64,000 nt of DNA, taken from positions 1 through 64,000 of the forward strand of contig NZ_LKBD01000025.1 of NCBI RefSeq assembly GCF_001399975.1, given 5' to 3'. This document shows, piece by piece, positions 1 to 10,123 of this stretch. Position 1 is the first letter of the stretch. Every line of letters begins with the position of its first letter. This stretch comes from Pseudoalteromonas sp. P1-9. Its GTDB lineage: Bacteria; Pseudomonadota; Gammaproteobacteria; Enterobacterales; Alteromonadaceae. Both the position numbers and the translations under genes were made by a program. A model generated the notes under the pieces. It ran no database searches. It worked only from the letters and a program-made list of their open reading frames with translations, and was not told the DNA's origin.

Positions 1-61
1 ATTCTTGTGGATATTTATTTCTCATAACACCTTCCATCTTACTTCATTTTCAAAATAAAAG

Positions 62-223
62 ATGTCTAGTTGCTTAGGGGAAGATCAAACCGGATGGTCT
101 CTTCGTTCTGTACTTGGAGAGGGAGGGCCGAAATATTTGATAAACCTATGGGAAGACTATGCTAACAGTCAAGGCATGTACTCAGATAAAGAATCTGACT
201 CTTCGATAGATGATCATAGATAA
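62..223 (+). CDS. Short ORF of unknown function (54 codons)
   Basis: An ATG at 62 opens 54 codons ending at TAA 221-223, with an in-frame stop at 56-58. It overlaps the next ORF by 14 bases in a different frame. The peptide begins MSSCLGEDQTGW and contains a G/P-rich stretch followed by LINLWEDYANSQG; I do not recognise it. It may be a small independent gene, or the frameshifted 5' remnant of the phospholipase-like gene that follows, which lacks its usual N-terminus. The first 60 bases show nothing else. Weakly supported. Confidence 0.25.
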   Translation: MSSCLGEDQTGWSLRSVLGEGGPKYLINLWEDYANSQGMYSDKESDSSIDDHR

Positions 224-971
224 AAAGCTACAAAATAAGTGGGCTGAACTTATGCATTACGAGCGCACAGGAGACGTCATTAAAGCCGCTATTGCCTATT
301 GCAAAACCCTAGAGGGGCACGCGCAAGAGAAATCATTTGCTTGGCTGTGTGGCTATATGGCTCACGTTGCCGCAGACATTACTATTCATCCTGTCGTTGA
401 ATTAAAGGTGGGGCCGTACGAGCAAAATCAAAAAGCACATAGGGTATGTGAAATGAATCAAGATGCCTTTATTTGGCAACGGCTTAATCTTGGCGAAATT
501 GGCTACGCAGATCGAGTCGAGCTTAATATTGGCTCGTGCACTAATGCAAATAACGAATTGGATGACGATATAAAGCAAATTTGGCGTATTTGTTTAGAAC
601 AAACTCACCCTGAATATACAAAAAATGTAGCACCTGATTTTGATGCGTGGCATTCAGGGTTTCAGTTCGTGGTTAATAATGCTGAGGAGAGCCACCGGCT
701 TTTTCCTTGGGCACGACACGTGGGTGTTGACCATGGTCTAACCTATCCAATGTTTGAAGAAGTCGATTTAGATTTCATTACCCAACTTGAAACACCTCAG
801 GGCAAAATGCATTACAACGATGTATTTGATTTAGCGATTGAAAATATCAAATACTACATAACCATTATCGCCAATAGTATTTTTAGTGATACGCCTTGTG
901 ATGTTATTTGTAATTGGAATTTAGATACTGGAAAAGACGAAACTAATAAGTTAACAGCATGGGAGCACTAA
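210..971 (+). CDS. Zinc-dependent phospholipase C-like protein, N-terminus apparently missing
   Basis: The 253-residue product has features of the zinc-dependent phospholipase C (S1/P1 nuclease-like) fold: W-x2-LMHYERTG near residues 12-20 and GYMAHVAADITIHP near residues 48-61, where conserved His and Asp residues would bind zinc. Family members usually have 30-60 residues before the HY motif, including a G-x-x-GPD segment. Here the ORF opens only about a dozen codons upstream and is preceded directly by TAG at 207-209. This could be a 5'-truncated or frameshifted gene, or a divergent short form. There is no signal peptide. It is followed 1 base later by a lipoprotein gene, so the two are probably co-transcribed. 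The family call rests on motif pattern only; substrate is unknown. Confidence 0.5.
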   Translation: MIIDKKLQNKWAELMHYERTGDVIKAAIAYCKTLEGHAQEKSFAWLCGYMAHVAADITIHPVVELKVGPYEQNQKAHRVCEMNQDAFIWQRLNLGEIGYADRVELNIGSCTNANNELDDDIKQIWRICLEQTHPEYTKNVAPDFDAWHSGFQFVVNNAEESHRLFPWARHVGVDHGLTYPMFEEVDLDFITQLETPQGKMHYNDVFDLAIENIKYYITIIANSIFSDTPCDVICNWNLDTGKDETNKLTAWEH

Positions 972-972
972 T

Positions 973-1371
973 ATGAAACACCTTATTTTAATTATGGGTA
1001 TGCTCTTTTGCATAGCATGTGCTAACAAGCCGAATGATTATAAAGCCGAGGAAATGGCAGACTTAGCATCACAACTAAAAGATATTGCAGCGGCACTAGA
1101 CGGCACATTGAAGTTTAGCGACACACATTACACTGACGGCCGACAGTTGCTACAAGACGCAATTAATAATGATGCCAATCGATTAACCCCGTTTAAAAAA
1201 TACCAGCTTCACGTCATTATTGACGGAAACAACGCGGCGTTACTGCTTTGTGATAACAATACCTTACTAATTGAAGATGCTGGCTGTACTGCACAATCGG
1301 ATGTGCAGCACTGGCGCCAGCCTATCAATGAATGCAAAACAACTGTAGCGTTAAGCCAAGTATGTAACTAG
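973..1371 (+). CDS. Small putative lipoprotein, unknown function
   Basis: A 132-residue protein with a hydrophobic N-terminus (residues 1-15) ending in FCIAC, a poor but possible lipobox with Cys16 as the acylated residue. The mature part is soluble and has four further cysteines (in LLLCDNN, EDAGC, INEC and SQVC), which may form disulfides in the periplasm. No recognised domain. It follows the phospholipase-like gene by 1 base and ends at a strong terminator, so it closes that transcription unit. It could be a partner or immunity-type protein for the upstream enzyme, but nothing in the sequence proves this. Confidence 0.55.
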   Translation: MKHLILIMGMLFCIACANKPNDYKAEEMADLASQLKDIAAALDGTLKFSDTHYTDGRQLLQDAINNDANRLTPFKKYQLHVIIDGNNAALLLCDNNTLLIEDAGCTAQSDVQHWRQPINECKTTVALSQVCN

Positions 1372-1393
1372 GCGCTTTAAAAATACTAGACAT

Positions 1394-1425
1394 AAAAAAC
1401 GCAGCCAGTTGGCTGCGTTTTTTTG
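1394..1425. terminator. Bidirectional intrinsic terminator
   Basis: The stem ACGCAGCC/GGCTGCGT with loop AGTT is flanked by an A-run and a T-run. It can end both the rightward lipoprotein transcript and the leftward topA transcript. Confidence 0.85.
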
Positions 1426-1434
1426 ATTAGCGAA

Positions 1435-4089
1435 TTATTTTTTGGCTTTCGCTTTAGACTTTGGCTTTGCTTTAGCCTTTGATTCTTCTACCCACTTGCC
1501 ATCAACAAATTGTGCTGTCCAACCAGTTGCTTTACCCTCAACTTCAGACATTACATATTGTGATTTAGCTTTGCGGCTATAGCGGATAATTGCGTCATTA
1601 TCATCAGGATCTTTCTCTGGCGCGTCTGCTAAGTAATAAAACTTAGGTGATATACGATCGCGAAAACGTTTTAACTCAGACACTTTAGGTGCTCGCGTTT
1701 CACGTGATTTCGGGAACGTTGACGCAGCCATAAAGATACCTGAAGCGCCGTCACGTAACACAAAGTACGCTTCCGACTTTTCACACGGTAACTCAGGTAA
1801 GTGTACCGGATCTTCTTTCGGCGGCGCAGCTTCACCATTTTTAAGCAACTTACGGGTATTTTTACATTCCTCGTTAGTACAACCAAAGTATTTACCAAAA
1901 CGACCCGACTTTAATTGCATTTCAGACTGACACTTGTCGCATTCGATAACAGGGCCGTCGTATCCTTTAATTTTAAAGCTACCACTTTCAATTAAATAGC
2001 CATCACAGTCTGGGTTATTACCACACACATGCAATTTTCGCGTTTCGTCAATTAGGTAAGAATCCATTGCTGTTTCGCATTTAGGGCAGCGTTTCATCTG
2101 ACGAAGCACTTCTGTTTCTTCGTCTTCCACATCTGCGGCGACCGCTTCTTCACCTGGTACCAAATTCATCGTTTGCGTACAACGTTCTTTAGGTGGCAAT
2201 GCGTAACCAGTACACCCTAAAAAAACACCTGTTGAGGCGGTGCGAATACCCATATTGCGACTACACGTAGGACACGACAAGTCGATTTCAACCACTTGGT
2301 TGGTGCGCATGCCGCCTTCATTTTCATCAGAACTGGCTTTATCTAAGTTCGCTGAAAACTCTTGGTAGAACTTATCAAGCACGTGTGTCCACTCGCGCTC
2401 GCCTTCTGCGATATCATCTAAACGCTCTTCCATTTTTGCGGTGAAATCGAAATTCATTAAATCGCTAAAGCTTTCAACTAAGCGTTCATTAACAATTTCA
2501 CCCATTTTTTCTGCAAAGAAGCGACGGTTCTCTACGCGCACGTAACCACGATCTTGAATCGTAGAGATAATTGATGCATACGTAGATGGACGCCCAATTC
2601 CACGTTTTTCAAGTTCACGTACCAAGCTGGCTTCACTAAAACGTGCTGGAGGCTTGGTAAAGTGTTGCTTAGGATCAAGTTCAACAAGCTTTAATACATC
2701 ACCCGTTTTAACCTCAGGCAATGCTTGTTCTTCTTGGTTTTTCTTTTTAACTGACGGCTGAACACGCGTCCAACCATCAAACTTCAGTACTCGACCCTTG
2801 GCTTTTAATTCATAGTCATTAGCCGCAAGGGTAATTGTTGTTAAGTCATACTCCGCTGGTGTCATTTGGCATGCCACAAACTGACGCCAAATCAGCTCGT
2901 ACAGTTTTTTGGCATCAGCCTCTACGCCGTCTAAATGGCCCGACAAAATAGCAACATTAGATGGACGAATTGCTTCGTGCGCCTCTTGCGCACCATCTTT
3001 TGACGAATAACGAATTGGCGATGCAGGTAAATATTTATCACCAAACTCATTTTCGATATAGCTTCTACAAGCCTCTACAGCATCATTTGATAGATTTGTT
3101 GAGTCAGTACGCATATACGTAATAAAACCAGCCTCATAGAGCCTCTGAGCGAGCATCATGGTCTTTTTAACGCCGTAACCTAAGCGCGTACTCGCCGCCT
3201 GCTGCATTGTTGAGGTAATAAATGGCGCTGACGGTTTGCTTTTGCTTGGTTTTTGTTCGGTTGCTGCAACCTTGTATTCTGCTGCTTTTAATTTAGCAAC
3301 GGCTTCATCTGCATCTGATTTGTTCTTTGGTTCAAACGCTTTGCCTAAATATTTTGCTACTGCAAAACGAATTTGATCTTCATGAGATTTCAGCTCTGCG
3401 TGAATATCCCAAAATTCTTCCGGAATGAACGCTTTAATTTCACGTTCACGTTCAACTAATAAACGCACTGCGACCGATTGTACTCGACCCGCTGACAAAC
3501 CGCGTGCTACTTTCGCCCAAAGTAACGGTGACACCATAAAGCCAACAACACGGTCGAGAAAACGACGCGCTTGCTGCGCGTTAACCATGTCGGTATTTAA
3601 TTGGCCAGGTTCAGCAAAAGCATTCTGAATTGCGTTTTTAGTGATTTCATTAAATACAACGCGTTTATACTTTGACTCATCGCCACCAATTACCTGCTCA
3701 AGGTGCCAAGCAATTGCTTCCCCTTCTCTATCCAAATCGGTTGCGAGATAAACGTAGTCAGCGTCTTTTGCGAGTTTTTGTAATTCAGCAACAACCTTTT
3801 CTTTACCAGGAAGCACTTCATAATGTGGTTGCCAGCCTTTATTAGGGTCAATACCCATACGCGCAACTAAATTCGCATAATCTTTTTCTTTGCGATATTT
3901 AGCCTTTTCTTCTGGTGACATTTTGCGTACTTCAGCTGGCGATTTAGTAGCGGCTTTGTTCGCTTTACCAGATGTTGGCAGATCACGAATGTGGCCAACA
4001 CTGGATTTTACGACGAAATCCTTGCCCAAATATTTATTGATTGTTTTCGCCTTGGCTGGTGACTCAACAATAACTAACGACTTACCCAT
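1435..4089 (-). CDS. topA: DNA topoisomerase I (type IA)
   Basis: The 884-residue product relaxes negatively supercoiled DNA. The Toprim domain opens with VESPAK (Glu9) and has the DLDREGE metal site at Asp118/Asp120. The catalytic tyrosine is Tyr325 in [10 protein letters not shown]. The C-terminal third has three Cys4 zinc-ribbon repeats (CPTC...C...C, CPKC...C, CDKC...C), followed by a Lys/Ala-rich basic tail. Length is close to the E. coli enzyme (865). The ATG at 4089 gives the canonical [15 protein letters not shown] start. It converges on the small lipoprotein gene and shares its terminator. topA near sohB and yciK is conserved gammaproteobacterial synteny. Confidence 0.98.
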   Translation of the reverse strand: MGKSLVIVESPAKAKTINKYLGKDFVVKSSVGHIRDLPTSGKANKAATKSPAEVRKMSPEEKAKYRKEKDYANLVARMGIDPNKGWQPHYEVLPGKEKVVAELQKLAKDADYVYLATDLDREGEAIAWHLEQVIGGDESKYKRVVFNEITKNAIQNAFAEPGQLNTDMVNAQQARRFLDRVVGFMVSPLLWAKVARGLSAGRVQSVAVRLLVEREREIKAFIPEEFWDIHAELKSHEDQIRFAVAKYLGKAFEPKNKSDADEAVAKLKAAEYKVAATEQKPSKSKPSAPFITSTMQQAASTRLGYGVKKTMMLAQRLYEAGFITYMRTDSTNLSNDAVEACRSYIENEFGDKYLPASPIRYSSKDGAQEAHEAIRPSNVAILSGHLDGVEADAKKLYELIWRQFVACQMTPAEYDLTTITLAANDYELKAKGRVLKFDGWTRVQPSVKKKNQEEQALPEVKTGDVLKLVELDPKQHFTKPPARFSEASLVRELEKRGIGRPSTYASIISTIQDRGYVRVENRRFFAEKMGEIVNERLVESFSDLMNFDFTAKMEERLDDIAEGEREWTHVLDKFYQEFSANLDKASSDENEGGMRTNQVVEIDLSCPTCSRNMGIRTASTGVFLGCTGYALPPKERCTQTMNLVPGEEAVAADVEDEETEVLRQMKRCPKCETAMDSYLIDETRKLHVCGNNPDCDGYLIESGSFKIKGYDGPVIECDKCQSEMQLKSGRFGKYFGCTNEECKNTRKLLKNGEAAPPKEDPVHLPELPCEKSEAYFVLRDGASGIFMAASTFPKSRETRAPKVSELKRFRDRISPKFYYLADAPEKDPDDNDAIIRYSRKAKSQYVMSEVEGKATGWTAQFVDGKWVEESKAKAKPKSKAKAKK

Positions 4090-4302
4090 ATTTGCCTATT
4101 TTTACTTACGCAGTGCGATTTAATTTGTTAACCCATTTAGGGCGCTATTATTAAAGGTATATCGACAAAGTGGCAGCCTGACAAGCATATTTTTCAAAAA
4201 CTCGCTATTTTTATATGTGTTAGCGTTAAAAACACACGGCTTGATTAAAATTTGACTAGATTGAACTGATAGATTTCTGAAGGAAAATAGATTTAGCGTA
4301 TA

Positions 4303-4328
4303 AAAAAAGCGCCTTAGTGGCGCTTTTT
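4303..4328 (-). terminator. Intrinsic terminator of the Ig-like lipoprotein gene
   Basis: AAGCGCC-TTAG-TGGCGCTT flanked by an A-run on the left (a U-tract on the minus transcript) lies 12 bases beyond the stop codon of the leftward gene. Confidence 0.8.
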
Positions 4329-4340
4329 AAATCTCAAAGG

Positions 4341-7300
4341 TTAACCTTCATCAATTATCGTCAAAGGTACCTTTGAAGAGTTACCTTTTGGCGTTAAAAA
4401 TTTATAGAAAAACTCACCTGAGGTTCTCTTATTTGGTGTACCTTCACGACTTACGGTATGACCACGACGTGATGCTGTTGTCTTGGTTGAATTTGCCAAC
4501 ACATAGTTATCAGCGTCTGTGTCTCCATTTGTCGAACCATATTCAACCGCTGTACCTGCAGGCATTGGGTTGTTATAAATATCACTAAAATAGAATTGGA
4601 AGCTTACGCGAGATAAACCAACATCGATTGCTTGATCTGGGTCGGATGTACACTCCCCATTTTCATATACCGCATCAGGTCCATCACAATTCGCTGGAGT
4701 GCTGCTATTGTTATCGTCGTCTTCGTGTATGCGAATACGTGAAATATCTGCAAGTTTAATATCACAATAATCCTGATTTTCAGATTGTTCTAACTCGAGA
4801 AGTGTGATTGAGTTATTACTTCCATCTTCGAACACCCACGAGCGATCACTTGGAGGAACTACAACTATATCAGAGCAATCTGCTGGAATCGTGCCATTGG
4901 TACCGTGAAAACTAGGAATAGGATGAGATTTGCTAATAACATAGCGTCCATATGCAGTGCTTCCTGACATCACAATTTCAATATTACGGCGTAAATCAAT
5001 TAAGCTTTTACTGCAATCACCATTTGCTTCAGCCTGTTCAGAACACACTAAACCGTTAAATTTACCATTGGCTGCGGTGTATTCACCATCACCATTTAGG
5101 TCTACAAATTCCTCAAACTCACCGCCATTGGTGTTGTCTGGTACACAGTTTTCACCCGTACTGCAATCTACATTACCGTCAAATTGGCCGTTTTCGTTAT
5201 GGTCAACAAATGCTTCAGCTAGATCGTAAGAACTATAAAATTCTCCAGAGTCGAACATGCCGTTTGCATTTCGATCAATGTAATTTTCTTCTCCAGCAGT
5301 GGTGGCCAAAATAGTTGCTCGTGCACCAAGCGGTACGCCGTCAGCATTATTGTTAGCATTAACAATACCGTTCAAACACGGTGCCGGTTCGCCAAAAAAC
5401 GGGTCACAGTTAACACTGTTAGTGTTAGGATTAATTCCATTTATGGTATTGCCCCACTTACTTTCAGTAAATGGTCGTGGGTTTTGACTTTTCCACTGAA
5501 CGGTACACTGTCCATCTACCGTTTCGCAACGAAGTAGATCTGTAAATTGCTCGCCATCAATTAAACCTACCGCACCACCTTCGGCACGTAAATACACTGC
5601 GGTACCGTCTGGCACAAAGTTACCAAAGTGGTCAGCCATATAGACTGTTAGGTCACTAGTTTCACCGTCAGATGATAACGCTTCAACTGAAAAGGTTTCA
5701 GCAGCTAAACTAAAGCTATCATTATCAGGTAAACCTGACGTGATTGTTAACAAATCAGATACCGTCATAATTTGCGCATCTAATTCAACCAAAGACAGGT
5801 CACCAGTTGGGCAACCTTCTGCACTTGAATCTGCTTGGCAAGCATCATAATGCTCTTTCCAGCATGTAACGTCGTCAGTTGGATAAGAATCTGGAATTTG
5901 ATTATCAGGGATAAAACACGCATATACGCGCACACTCATCGGTACTTTACCCGAAGTAATTGTTACTTGCGAAATACCATCACTATCAGTATTGATTGAT
6001 GTACGGTTAAGTGATACGCCACCGTTATACGAATTTAACTTAAAATCTAGACGGCTATTTGCCACAGGCTCATTTAGTTCGTTTTTCAGTCTAAATGAAA
6101 CATTACTCGATTCTGTGCGGTCTTTACCACCTGTACCTTTAAGTGCGATTACCGTTTGACTTGAATCAACAAACTCAATAGAAGCTACCTCTGCAGCCGA
6201 TAATGGCAACGTTGTACTGATTGACTTACCGTTTACAAATGCGGTGATGATGTCGCTATCGTTACCCTTACAGCCTAGTGAACGATAAGTGGCAGACGCC
6301 TTACCGCCAATACTCGTGGCTAGCGTATCTATTTTAGCACCATCATTTTGGCTACACGCCGAGCTAAACTCTACATCAAGCGGCACATTTAATGGTGAGC
6401 CATCAGTATCAATTATATCTACTGTAATAACAGTAGTCGCGCCAGCCGCAAGTGGCACATAATCACCTGAATTATCAGATTTAAGATTCAAACCATTATT
6501 AATTGCCAGCGAGAACTCAGCTACACCTACACTAACTGCTTTTGTTTTAGACACGTCACGAGCAGAAACAGTAATTTCACCCGCTTCATTTTTAGTGCCA
6601 GGTTCAAATGTAAGTAAAGCAATGCCGAAATTATCCGTAACCTGCGAGCCCGACTCCGGTAGTAATTTACCAACAGTGCTCTCTGCATTAATTAGAATTC
6701 CTTCAAACCCCTCCCCCGAATTCGCGTTTAATACTTCAACGAAAACGGTCCCGATTTGATTTGATGAAATATCACGTGATAAAACGGTACAGCCTGTACT
6801 TGGATCTAATGGGTTAAGCTTAACTAAGTCTCTATCACTTTCCCAACCATCGTTACACCCGGTTAGAAGCTTAACGTCGATAGTCGTATCTGCTGTTTCG
6901 ACTGATGCGTCATCGCCTGATGAAAAAAAGTATCCAACACTGCTGACGTCAGAGCCGCCCAAAGTTGCAGTAACGGCTCCTGCACCTTTAAATTCACCAG
7001 CACTAAGTCGAATTGTTGCAACTCCATCAGCATCTAATCTTTGGGTGCCAGTATCAGATAATACATTTCCTGTATATTCGGTAGTAAAAGCGACAATGCC
7101 TTCAGTAACAGCAACGCCATCGTTTTTGACAGTAACAGTGACGATACCCTGATTAGCCTTAGTTATTGGGTTAGATTCAGTTAGTGGGTTACCATTTTCA
7201 TCAGAAACTAGAATATCTAATGTGATAACGCCATCAGTGCCGCTACCAGGGTTGTCACCATCATCAGGTGATTTTAAACTACCACCACCACCGCAACCTG

Positions 7301-7349
7301 TTAGCACAATGCTAAAAAGTAAAGCGTATAGTAATCGGATTGAAGGCAT
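4341..7349 (-). CDS. Large lipoprotein with bacterial Ig-like (Big-1/invasin-type) domains
   Basis: A 1002-residue protein with a clear lipoprotein signal: hydrophobic residues 4-16, then LTGC with Cys19 acylated, followed by a Gly-rich linker. The body shows repeated beta-sandwich signatures such as GVATIRLSAG, GKASATYRS and GISQVTITSG, typical of Big-1 domains, each about 100 residues. Around residues 690-760 there are Asp/Asn-rich EF-hand-like loops (DRNANGMFDSGE, DHNENGQFDG, DLNGDGEY) that probably bind calcium. It is likely anchored in the outer membrane and acts in adhesion or surface structure. Start ATG at 7349 with GGGAGAAG upstream. It has its own terminator and is divergent from the symporter gene. 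Exact function unknown. Confidence 0.8.
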   Translation of the reverse strand: MPSIRLLYALLFSIVLTGCGGGGSLKSPDDGDNPGSGTDGVITLDILVSDENGNPLTESNPITKANQGIVTVTVKNDGVAVTEGIVAFTTEYTGNVLSDTGTQRLDADGVATIRLSAGEFKGAGAVTATLGGSDVSSVGYFFSSGDDASVETADTTIDVKLLTGCNDGWESDRDLVKLNPLDPSTGCTVLSRDISSNQIGTVFVEVLNANSGEGFEGILINAESTVGKLLPESGSQVTDNFGIALLTFEPGTKNEAGEITVSARDVSKTKAVSVGVAEFSLAINNGLNLKSDNSGDYVPLAAGATTVITVDIIDTDGSPLNVPLDVEFSSACSQNDGAKIDTLATSIGGKASATYRSLGCKGNDSDIITAFVNGKSISTTLPLSAAEVASIEFVDSSQTVIALKGTGGKDRTESSNVSFRLKNELNEPVANSRLDFKLNSYNGGVSLNRTSINTDSDGISQVTITSGKVPMSVRVYACFIPDNQIPDSYPTDDVTCWKEHYDACQADSSAEGCPTGDLSLVELDAQIMTVSDLLTITSGLPDNDSFSLAAETFSVEALSSDGETSDLTVYMADHFGNFVPDGTAVYLRAEGGAVGLIDGEQFTDLLRCETVDGQCTVQWKSQNPRPFTESKWGNTINGINPNTNSVNCDPFFGEPAPCLNGIVNANNNADGVPLGARATILATTAGEENYIDRNANGMFDSGEFYSSYDLAEAFVDHNENGQFDGNVDCSTGENCVPDNTNGGEFEEFVDLNGDGEYTAANGKFNGLVCSEQAEANGDCSKSLIDLRRNIEIVMSGSTAYGRYVISKSHPIPSFHGTNGTIPADCSDIVVVPPSDRSWVFEDGSNNSITLLELEQSENQDYCDIKLADISRIRIHEDDDNNSSTPANCDGPDAVYENGECTSDPDQAIDVGLSRVSFQFYFSDIYNNPMPAGTAVEYGSTNGDTDADNYVLANSTKTTASRRGHTVSREGTPNKRTSGEFFYKFLTPKGNSSKVPLTIIDEG

Positions 7350-7516
7350 AACTTCTCCCTTGCATTAAAATTATAATTAGAGTTATTCAGTCTATATTAA
7401 ACTAATAATCCAACAAAAATCATAGCATTTTTAAAAAAACTTACCGTATTTCCTTTAAATTTTTATGTTCACTGGTAGGCTATGCAGAAAATCACAATAA
7501 ATATACATACTAAATT

Positions 7517-8848
7517 ATGACATCCACTATTTCACAACCTAAAGGTTTGGGGTTAACAGGCAAGATCCTCATCGGTATGGTTTTAGGTATTATCACCGGC
7601 TTTTTGTTCAAAGCGCTAATGGGCGAATCAGGTGATTTCACGCTAACCGCGGGTGAGTTTACGTTTTCGTTTAAAGGATTTTTTGTTGACGGTATTTTTC
7701 ATATTGGCGGTCAAATATTCGTTAATAGTTTAAAGATGTTAGTCGTACCTTTAGTATTTATCTCGCTTGTTTGTGGTACGTGTAGCTTAAGTGACCCTAA
7801 AAAATTAGGCCGCTTAGGTGGTAAATCGATTGGTTTGTACCTTCTTACAACTGCCATTGCGATTACCATTGCAATGACGCTAGCGCTTGTAATCAACCCG
7901 GGTGAAGGCATTAATATGCCAAGCTCATCTACGTTTGATGCAAAACAAGCCCCGACACTTGTTGATGTCATTATTAACATGTTTCCAACCAATCCAATTA
8001 ACGCAATGTCTAGCGGGAATATGCTACAAGTAATTGTGTTTGCACTGTTATTTGGTATTGCAATGGCACTTAGCGGTGACGCGGGAAAACGTTTAACAGC
8101 AGTGTTTGAAGATTTAAATACAATTATTTTAAAGCTAGTTACTATTTTAATGAATATTGCACCATACGGTGTGTTCTTTTTAATGGCTAAGTTATTTAGC
8201 TATATTGAAGGCGACTTAATCCTCAAGCTTATCTTTTATTTCGGCACCGTTTTACTTGCGCTATTTATTCATGCATTGATTGTTTACCCAGTACTGCTTA
8301 AAACATTTACAGGATTGAACCCGCAAATATTCCTAAACAAGGTAAAAGAGTTATCTATTTTTGCGTTTAGTACGTCAAGTTCAAGTGCAACTATGCCTGT
8401 AACGCTAGAAACAGCGACTAAAAAGCTAGGTGCCGATAACAAAGTTGCTTCTTTCACTGTACCCTTAGGTGCAACCATTAACATGGACGGCACCGCAATT
8501 ATGCAAGGTGTTGCCACGGTATTTATCGCACAGGTGTTTACTGTCGATTTAAGCTTTACCGATTACTTAATGGTTATCTTAACTGCAACACTTGCCTCTG
8601 TTGGCACTGCGGGTGTACCAGGTGTTGGATTGATTATGCTTGCAATGGTTCTTAATCAAGTGGGTTTACCTGTTGAAGGTATCGCCATTATTATTGGTGT
8701 CGATCGCTTGTTAGATATGACTCGCACCGCTGTTAACGTAACTGGAGATTGCATGGTTACGTGTATCGTTGCCAAATCTGAAGGCGAATTTGATGATGCG
8801 GTATTTAACGATAGCAATGCCGGTAAAGAGTTTGAAAATATACGCTAA
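7517..8848 (+). CDS. Dicarboxylate/amino acid:cation symporter (DAACS/SLC1 family)
   Basis: A 443-residue inner-membrane transporter of the glutamate/C4-dicarboxylate family. The family landmarks are present: the serine-rich re-entrant loop STSSSSATMPVT, the sodium-site motif NMDGT at 322-326, the GTAGVPGVG hairpin, and TM8 with LDMTRTAVNVTGD. Asp400, Arg403, Asn407 and Asp411 are present. The equivalent of GltPh Arg397 (Arg403 here) binds an acidic side chain, so glutamate, aspartate or a C4-dicarboxylate is the likely substrate; which one cannot be read from sequence. Monocistronic, divergent from the lipoprotein gene, with two hairpins at its end. Confidence 0.92.
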   Translation: MTSTISQPKGLGLTGKILIGMVLGIITGFLFKALMGESGDFTLTAGEFTFSFKGFFVDGIFHIGGQIFVNSLKMLVVPLVFISLVCGTCSLSDPKKLGRLGGKSIGLYLLTTAIAITIAMTLALVINPGEGINMPSSSTFDAKQAPTLVDVIINMFPTNPINAMSSGNMLQVIVFALLFGIAMALSGDAGKRLTAVFEDLNTIILKLVTILMNIAPYGVFFLMAKLFSYIEGDLILKLIFYFGTVLLALFIHALIVYPVLLKTFTGLNPQIFLNKVKELSIFAFSTSSSSATMPVTLETATKKLGADNKVASFTVPLGATINMDGTAIMQGVATVFIAQVFTVDLSFTDYLMVILTATLASVGTAGVPGVGLIMLAMVLNQVGLPVEGIAIIIGVDRLLDMTRTAVNVTGDCMVTCIVAKSEGEFDDAVFNDSNAGKEFENIR

Positions 8849-8892
8849 GCGTTAGCGTATATTAAAAAGCCGCTAAAATTAGCGGCTTTTTT
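8838..8892 (+). terminator. Tandem hairpins ending the symporter gene
   Basis: Two adjacent hairpins. The first, ATATACGCTAA/TTAGCGTATAT (8838-8862), contains the stop codon in its left arm. The second, AAAAAGCCGCT/AGCGGCTTTTT (8864-8892), has the T-run and is the actual intrinsic terminator. Confidence 0.85.
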
Positions 8893-8904
8893 GTTGCAAG
8901 TGCT

Positions 8905-9016
8905 TAATTAACCTGAACCCAGATTAAGAAGTTAACTAAACATTTGAAATATATGAGCTATGTTGCTTCATACTTTTTAGCTTGATAGTTTTTGTATCCC
9001 AAGCTCAGGTTAATTA
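8905..9016. repeat. 112-bp segment bounded by a perfect 12-bp inverted repeat
   Basis: TAATTAACCTGA at 8905-8916 and its exact reverse complement at 9005-9016 bound an AT-rich, non-coding segment between the symporter terminator and the sohB stop codon. Beyond 12 bp the two ends remain loosely alike. It could be a small palindromic mobile remnant (MITE-like) or the 3' structure of the sohB transcript. No target-site duplication was recognised. Confidence 0.4.
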
Positions 9017-10027
9017 TTAATGATATAGCTCTTTGCTTTTTGATAATAATTTAGCAATTACATTGTCAATAATTCCTGTTACGCCTAACCCGAGTTTATC
9101 TGATAAGCCTTTTTTGGTTTTATAGGTTATCTCAAGCAATTCGAATTGCTCATTTAACGCTAGCAATAAATCGTCACTTGTCTGGATCTCATCAACTAAT
9201 CCTAACTTGTGTGCATCTGTACCAAACCAAGTTTCACCTGTCGCCACTTTTTCTACATTTAGGTTTGGCCTAGCAGATTGAACATGTTCGCGAAACAATT
9301 CATGAATTTGCTCTAGTTCTTGCTTAAATTTTTCACGGCCAATGTCATTATTTTCACCGAACATTGTTAGCGTACGTTTAAATTCACCGGCGGTAATTTG
9401 CTCGAACTCTACGTGATTTTTCTTTAGAAATTTATTGAAATTTGGTAACTGCGCAATGACACCTATGCTGCCAACCATAGCAAACGGGGCACACACAAAT
9501 TTATCTGATACGCAGGCCATCATATAACCACCACTTGCTGCAATTTTGTCTACACTTACAATAAGTTCAAGGTTTGCCTGTTTAAGGCGTGCTAATTGCG
9601 ATGCCGCAAGCCCATAACCATGCACTACGCCACCACCGCTTTCAAGCTTAAGGACGACTTTATCACTTGGCTTTGCGACCTGAATAATCGCCGTCACTTC
9701 ATTTCGCAATGACTCGACTTCCTTCGCATCAACGCCGCCCTTAAAAGTCAGTACAAACACTTTGTTTAGGTTTTCGCTTGCAGTCTCTTTAGATGCTTTT
9801 TTTTCGCTCTTCTCAAAATCTTTAAAGGCATTTTTATCAAGCGTTACGCTTAATAGCGCTTTCTTTTGTTGATCTAACTTTTCGCTTAAGCTTTCAATCG
9901 CTAATTCACCTTTACTTGCTTTAGGTTTACTTGAAGCCCCCACAATCAATACAACAATAATGGCAAACGCTACTACAAATGTGACTGTTTTTGCGAGAAA
10001 TAATCCGTATTCGTATAAAAATTCCAA
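9017..10027 (-). CDS. sohB: Inner-membrane peptidase SohB (S49 family)
   Basis: A 336-residue protein with an N-terminal transmembrane segment (about residues 8-28), a charged linker, and an S49 (SppA/SohB) protease domain. The oxyanion-loop motif ESGGGVVHGYG precedes the nucleophile Ser165 in AASGGYMMA. The general-base lysine is Lys217 in AGEFKRT, giving the Ser/Lys dyad of the family. SohB faces the periplasm and is thought to degrade signal peptides or membrane-protein fragments. Length agrees with E. coli SohB (349). It is probably transcribed alone; the lipase gene upstream has its own terminator. Confidence 0.94.
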   Translation of the reverse strand: MEFLYEYGLFLAKTVTFVVAFAIIVVLIVGASSKPKASKGELAIESLSEKLDQQKKALLSVTLDKNAFKDFEKSEKKASKETASENLNKVFVLTFKGGVDAKEVESLRNEVTAIIQVAKPSDKVVLKLESGGGVVHGYGLAASQLARLKQANLELIVSVDKIAASGGYMMACVSDKFVCAPFAMVGSIGVIAQLPNFNKFLKKNHVEFEQITAGEFKRTLTMFGENNDIGREKFKQELEQIHELFREHVQSARPNLNVEKVATGETWFGTDAHKLGLVDEIQTSDDLLLALNEQFELLEITYKTKKGLSDKLGLGVTGIIDNVIAKLLSKSKELYH

Positions 10028-10076
10028 ACTTTAACTCCGTAATTAATGTTTTGCGTACTCTAATTAAAATCGAGGC

Positions 10077-10107
10077 AAAAAAAAAGCCGCACTAATGAGC
10101 GCGGCTT
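10077..10107 (-). terminator. Intrinsic terminator of the lipase gene
   Basis: AAGCCGC/GCGGCTT stem with a nine-base A-run on the left arm (U-tract on the minus transcript), just after the stop codon of the leftward lipase gene. Confidence 0.75.
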
Positions 10108-10123
10108 GATATTGTGTTTAATA

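Noticed and set aside
1..61. Partial gene at the left edge
   Set aside because: Stops occur in the readable frames and no protein pattern is visible in 60 bases.
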